DNA of 30,603 nt from TMED27 sp964350435. Lineage in GTDB: Bacteria; Pseudomonadota; Alphaproteobacteria; Micavibrionales; Micavibrionaceae. The position numbers and the translations under genes were made by a program. The notes beneath the pieces were generated by a model. That model made no database searches, was not told where the DNA came from, and saw only the letters and a list, made by a program, of their open reading frames with translations. Within the stretch, counting starts at the first letter, position 1. Each line of letters starts with the position of its first letter. Shown in pieces: positions 30,401-30,603 of this stretch. The stretch is taken from contig CAYGJS010000025.1 of the NCBI GenBank assembly GCA_964350435.1, forward strand, positions 1-30,603, written 5' to 3'.

Positions 30401-30603
30401 ACCGTTATATCTTCGCCCTGCCGAGATGGCTTCGTATAACGGGTCGCCCATCTGGATCACGCCGAATGCAGCGCGGTAGCTGCTTCGGAAACGCTCGATG
30501 GTTTTGTCATTGATAAAAAATTCGGTGACGGGTTGGAGCGTGAATGATGATATTTCACCCCCACCCCGACCCTCCCCCCCGTGGGGGGAGGGAGGAATAT
30601 GAG
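27455..30603 (-). CDS. mfd: Transcription-repair coupling factor, 5' end outside window, with multiple in-frame repeat insertions
   Basis: The frame stays open to the right edge, so the gene is truncated there; the GTG at 30460 is internal. Mfd releases stalled RNA polymerase and recruits UvrA. Visible are part of the UvrB-like module ('DPLYEAISAGRRYNGMEHWLPLFYE'), the polymerase-interaction domain ('GDLVTHIDHGIGKFLALE'), the translocase motifs 'GDVGFGKTEIAL' (Walker A), 'IVDEEQRFGV', 'LTATPIPRTLQMS' and 'QLYQIRGRIGRS', and the C-terminal UvrA-blocking domain ('ELIDRFGDMPSEVQNLIDIVG'). Palindromic elements interrupt it at about 30556-30603, 30035-30107, 29888-29954 and 27795-27936, always in frame and outside helicase motifs. 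Confidence 0.96.
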   Translation of the reverse strand, partial: HIPPSPHGGEGRGGGEISSFTLQPVTEFFINDKTIERFRSSYRAAFGVIQMGDPLYEAISAGRRYNGMEHWLPLFYEKMDTLFDYAGAYELTLDHHVRRAEEERLTQIADFYQSRKTLEAAGKSKKSKDVSLSGALYHPLPASALYLGRAEWERVIADAVFLSPFSNPHPNPPPERGREEAQSASGGGEVKKARDFADIRALPDGDVMGELKSHISSLRAQRSNPDCRVEADASPRNDRKILIACYSEGARQRVQTMMEAADIAGLKPVNDAADIKKLKPHEIGLTVLSLEHGFTAPDLAVLTEADILGDRLARKSGKRKKAENFLREVSSLGEGDLVTHIDHGIGKFLALETVTIGKIHHDCLKIEYAGGDKLFVPVENIEVLSRFGGDEGTVQLDKLGGAGWQARKAKVKKDLMEMADGLLKIAAARALKKTNPIQISAEKYNDFAARFPYAETEDQERAIEDTLTSMAGTHPMDRLVCGDVGFGKTEIALRAAYVAAADGYQVAIVAPTTLLVRQHYQNFAKRFAGTGIRVEQLSRLVTAKDTGQIKDGLKDGRVNIVIGTHALFAKTISFDNLGLLIVDEEQRFGVKQKERLKEIKNNVHVLTLTATPIPRTLQMSLTGVKEMSLITTPPVDRLAVRTFVMPTDWMVIREALLREHYRGGQSFYVCPRISDMQELEDLLKEHVPEVKVITAHGQMAPQDLEDRMEAFYEGRYEVLLATNIIESGIDIPSANTMIIHRADMFGLAQLYQIRGRIGRSKVRAYAYLTYPPNGLLTPQAQKRLEVMETLDTLGSGFQLASHDMDIRGAGNLLGDQQSGHIREVGVELYQQMLEEAVALAREGVSLDDIPHEKGWSPTINIGTSVMIPETYVPDLGVRMSLYRRLAELGAHIPPSPHGKESQRSHIPPSPHGGEGRGGGASSHLSHSNLPPQEGRDEFSDEIEAFAAELIDRFGDMPSEVQNLIDIVGIKQLAKRAGVYSVEAGPKGAVMAFHNNAPPNVEGLMHWITSKGGSVKLRPDQKLVAIRHWDSPVKRVKGTQSLMRELAAL
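27795..27936. repeat. Compound G/C-rich palindromic array inside mfd
   Basis: On the plus strand it shows a CCTTCCC/GGGAAGG hairpin (27797-27818), then a CCCTCCCCCCC-GT-GGGGGGAGGG type stem (27858-27880), then a tandem second copy. Two identical 25-base units lie at 27867-27891 and 27909-27933. The 48 bases 27844-27891 are the same as 30556-30603. The gene reads it as 'HIPPSPHG' twice, followed by 'GEGRGGG'. Confidence 0.85.
29888..29954. repeat. GTCATTGCGAG-family palindromic element inside mfd
   Basis: A perfect 11-base terminal inverted repeat, GTCATTGCGAG (29888-29898) and CTCGCAATGAC (29944-29954), encloses inner AGAAGC/GCTTC and GCAATC/GATTGC pairings. It is read in mfd as 'LRAQRSNPD...EADASPRND'. 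It is the same family as 17642-17710. Confidence 0.88.
30035..30107. repeat. C-rich double-hairpin palindromic element inside mfd
   Basis: Two perfect hairpins in series: GAAGCGC-TTT-GCGCTTC (30048-30064) and CCCTCCCCC-TTTCA-GGGGGAGGG (30067-30089), flanked by TTCACCCCCACCC and TTAGGGTGAGGG ends. Mfd reads it as 'NPPPERGREEA' followed by a GGGE end. The decayed carB element at 16495-16565 has the same order of parts and is read in the same frame. Confidence 0.88.
30556..30603. repeat. Second copy of the mfd 48-base repeat at the window edge
   Basis: All 48 bases match 27844-27891 and are read in the same mfd frame ('HIPPSPHGGEGRGGG'), here just ahead of 'EISSFTLQPVTEFFIND'. The element probably continues beyond the window. 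Confidence 0.9.

Noticed and set aside
30458..30460. GTG at 30460 as the start of mfd
   Set aside because: The frame remains open to the window edge, and upstream codons ('VTEFFIND', 'FRSSYRAAFG') match Mfd, so the GTG is an internal valine.

Overview
The window reads as a stretch of chromosome from an alphaproteobacterium of moderate GC content. The evidence is the dnaG-rpoD pair, an ELM1-family (DUF1022) gene directly upstream of trxB, the Mfd, CarB and RpoD sequence types, and a class 1b aspartate aminotransferase. A Micavibrio-like or related environmental lineage is possible, but that is only an inference. Nearly all genes are housekeeping genes. There is no prophage, CRISPR array or transposase gene.

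Layout from left to right: the 3' end of a secreted protein with two carbohydrate-binding-like repeats (1-1057); an AT-rich uncharacterised gene (1110-1943) beside tRNA-Ile2(CAU) (1966-2042); a GtrA/GtrB-type lipid-linked sugar cassette with a divergent multi-spanning membrane protein (2103-4931); an ICMT/PEMT-type methyltransferase, rpoD and dnaG on the minus strand (4920-9480); two tandem, paralogous 43-44-residue genes with their own signals (9654-10064); yqeY (10122-10610); carA, then a convergent SbtA-type bicarbonate permease and a divergent beta-carbonic-anhydrase-like gene, then carB (10669-17318); greA, an Lrp regulator, the ELM1-like gene, trxB, a four-helix-bundle (S23) gene and a LysR regulator (17731-22146); a candidate sRNA (about 22276-22388); a patatin lipase; an aspartate aminotransferase; an AmgK-like sugar kinase; a small hypothetical gene; a class I glutamine-amidotransferase-like peptidase; and mfd, which runs off the right edge.

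The most striking feature is a set of small palindromic elements of several unrelated families lodged in frame inside conserved genes: three in carB, one in the ELM1-like gene, and at least four in mfd. The same families also occur between genes, for example between carB and greA. All are read through as peptide in linker or surface regions. The pattern resembles the Rickettsia palindromic elements, but several families take part at once. No mobilising enzyme is present in the window.

Other points of interest are: a bicarbonate-supply module (SbtA plus a carbonic-anhydrase-like protein) placed between carA and carB, whose enzyme consumes bicarbonate; the pair of duplicated micro-genes, which I do not recognise; an sRNA candidate with an exposed anti-Shine-Dalgarno CCTCC and a strong terminator; and three convergent gene pairs whose stop codons interlock within four bases.
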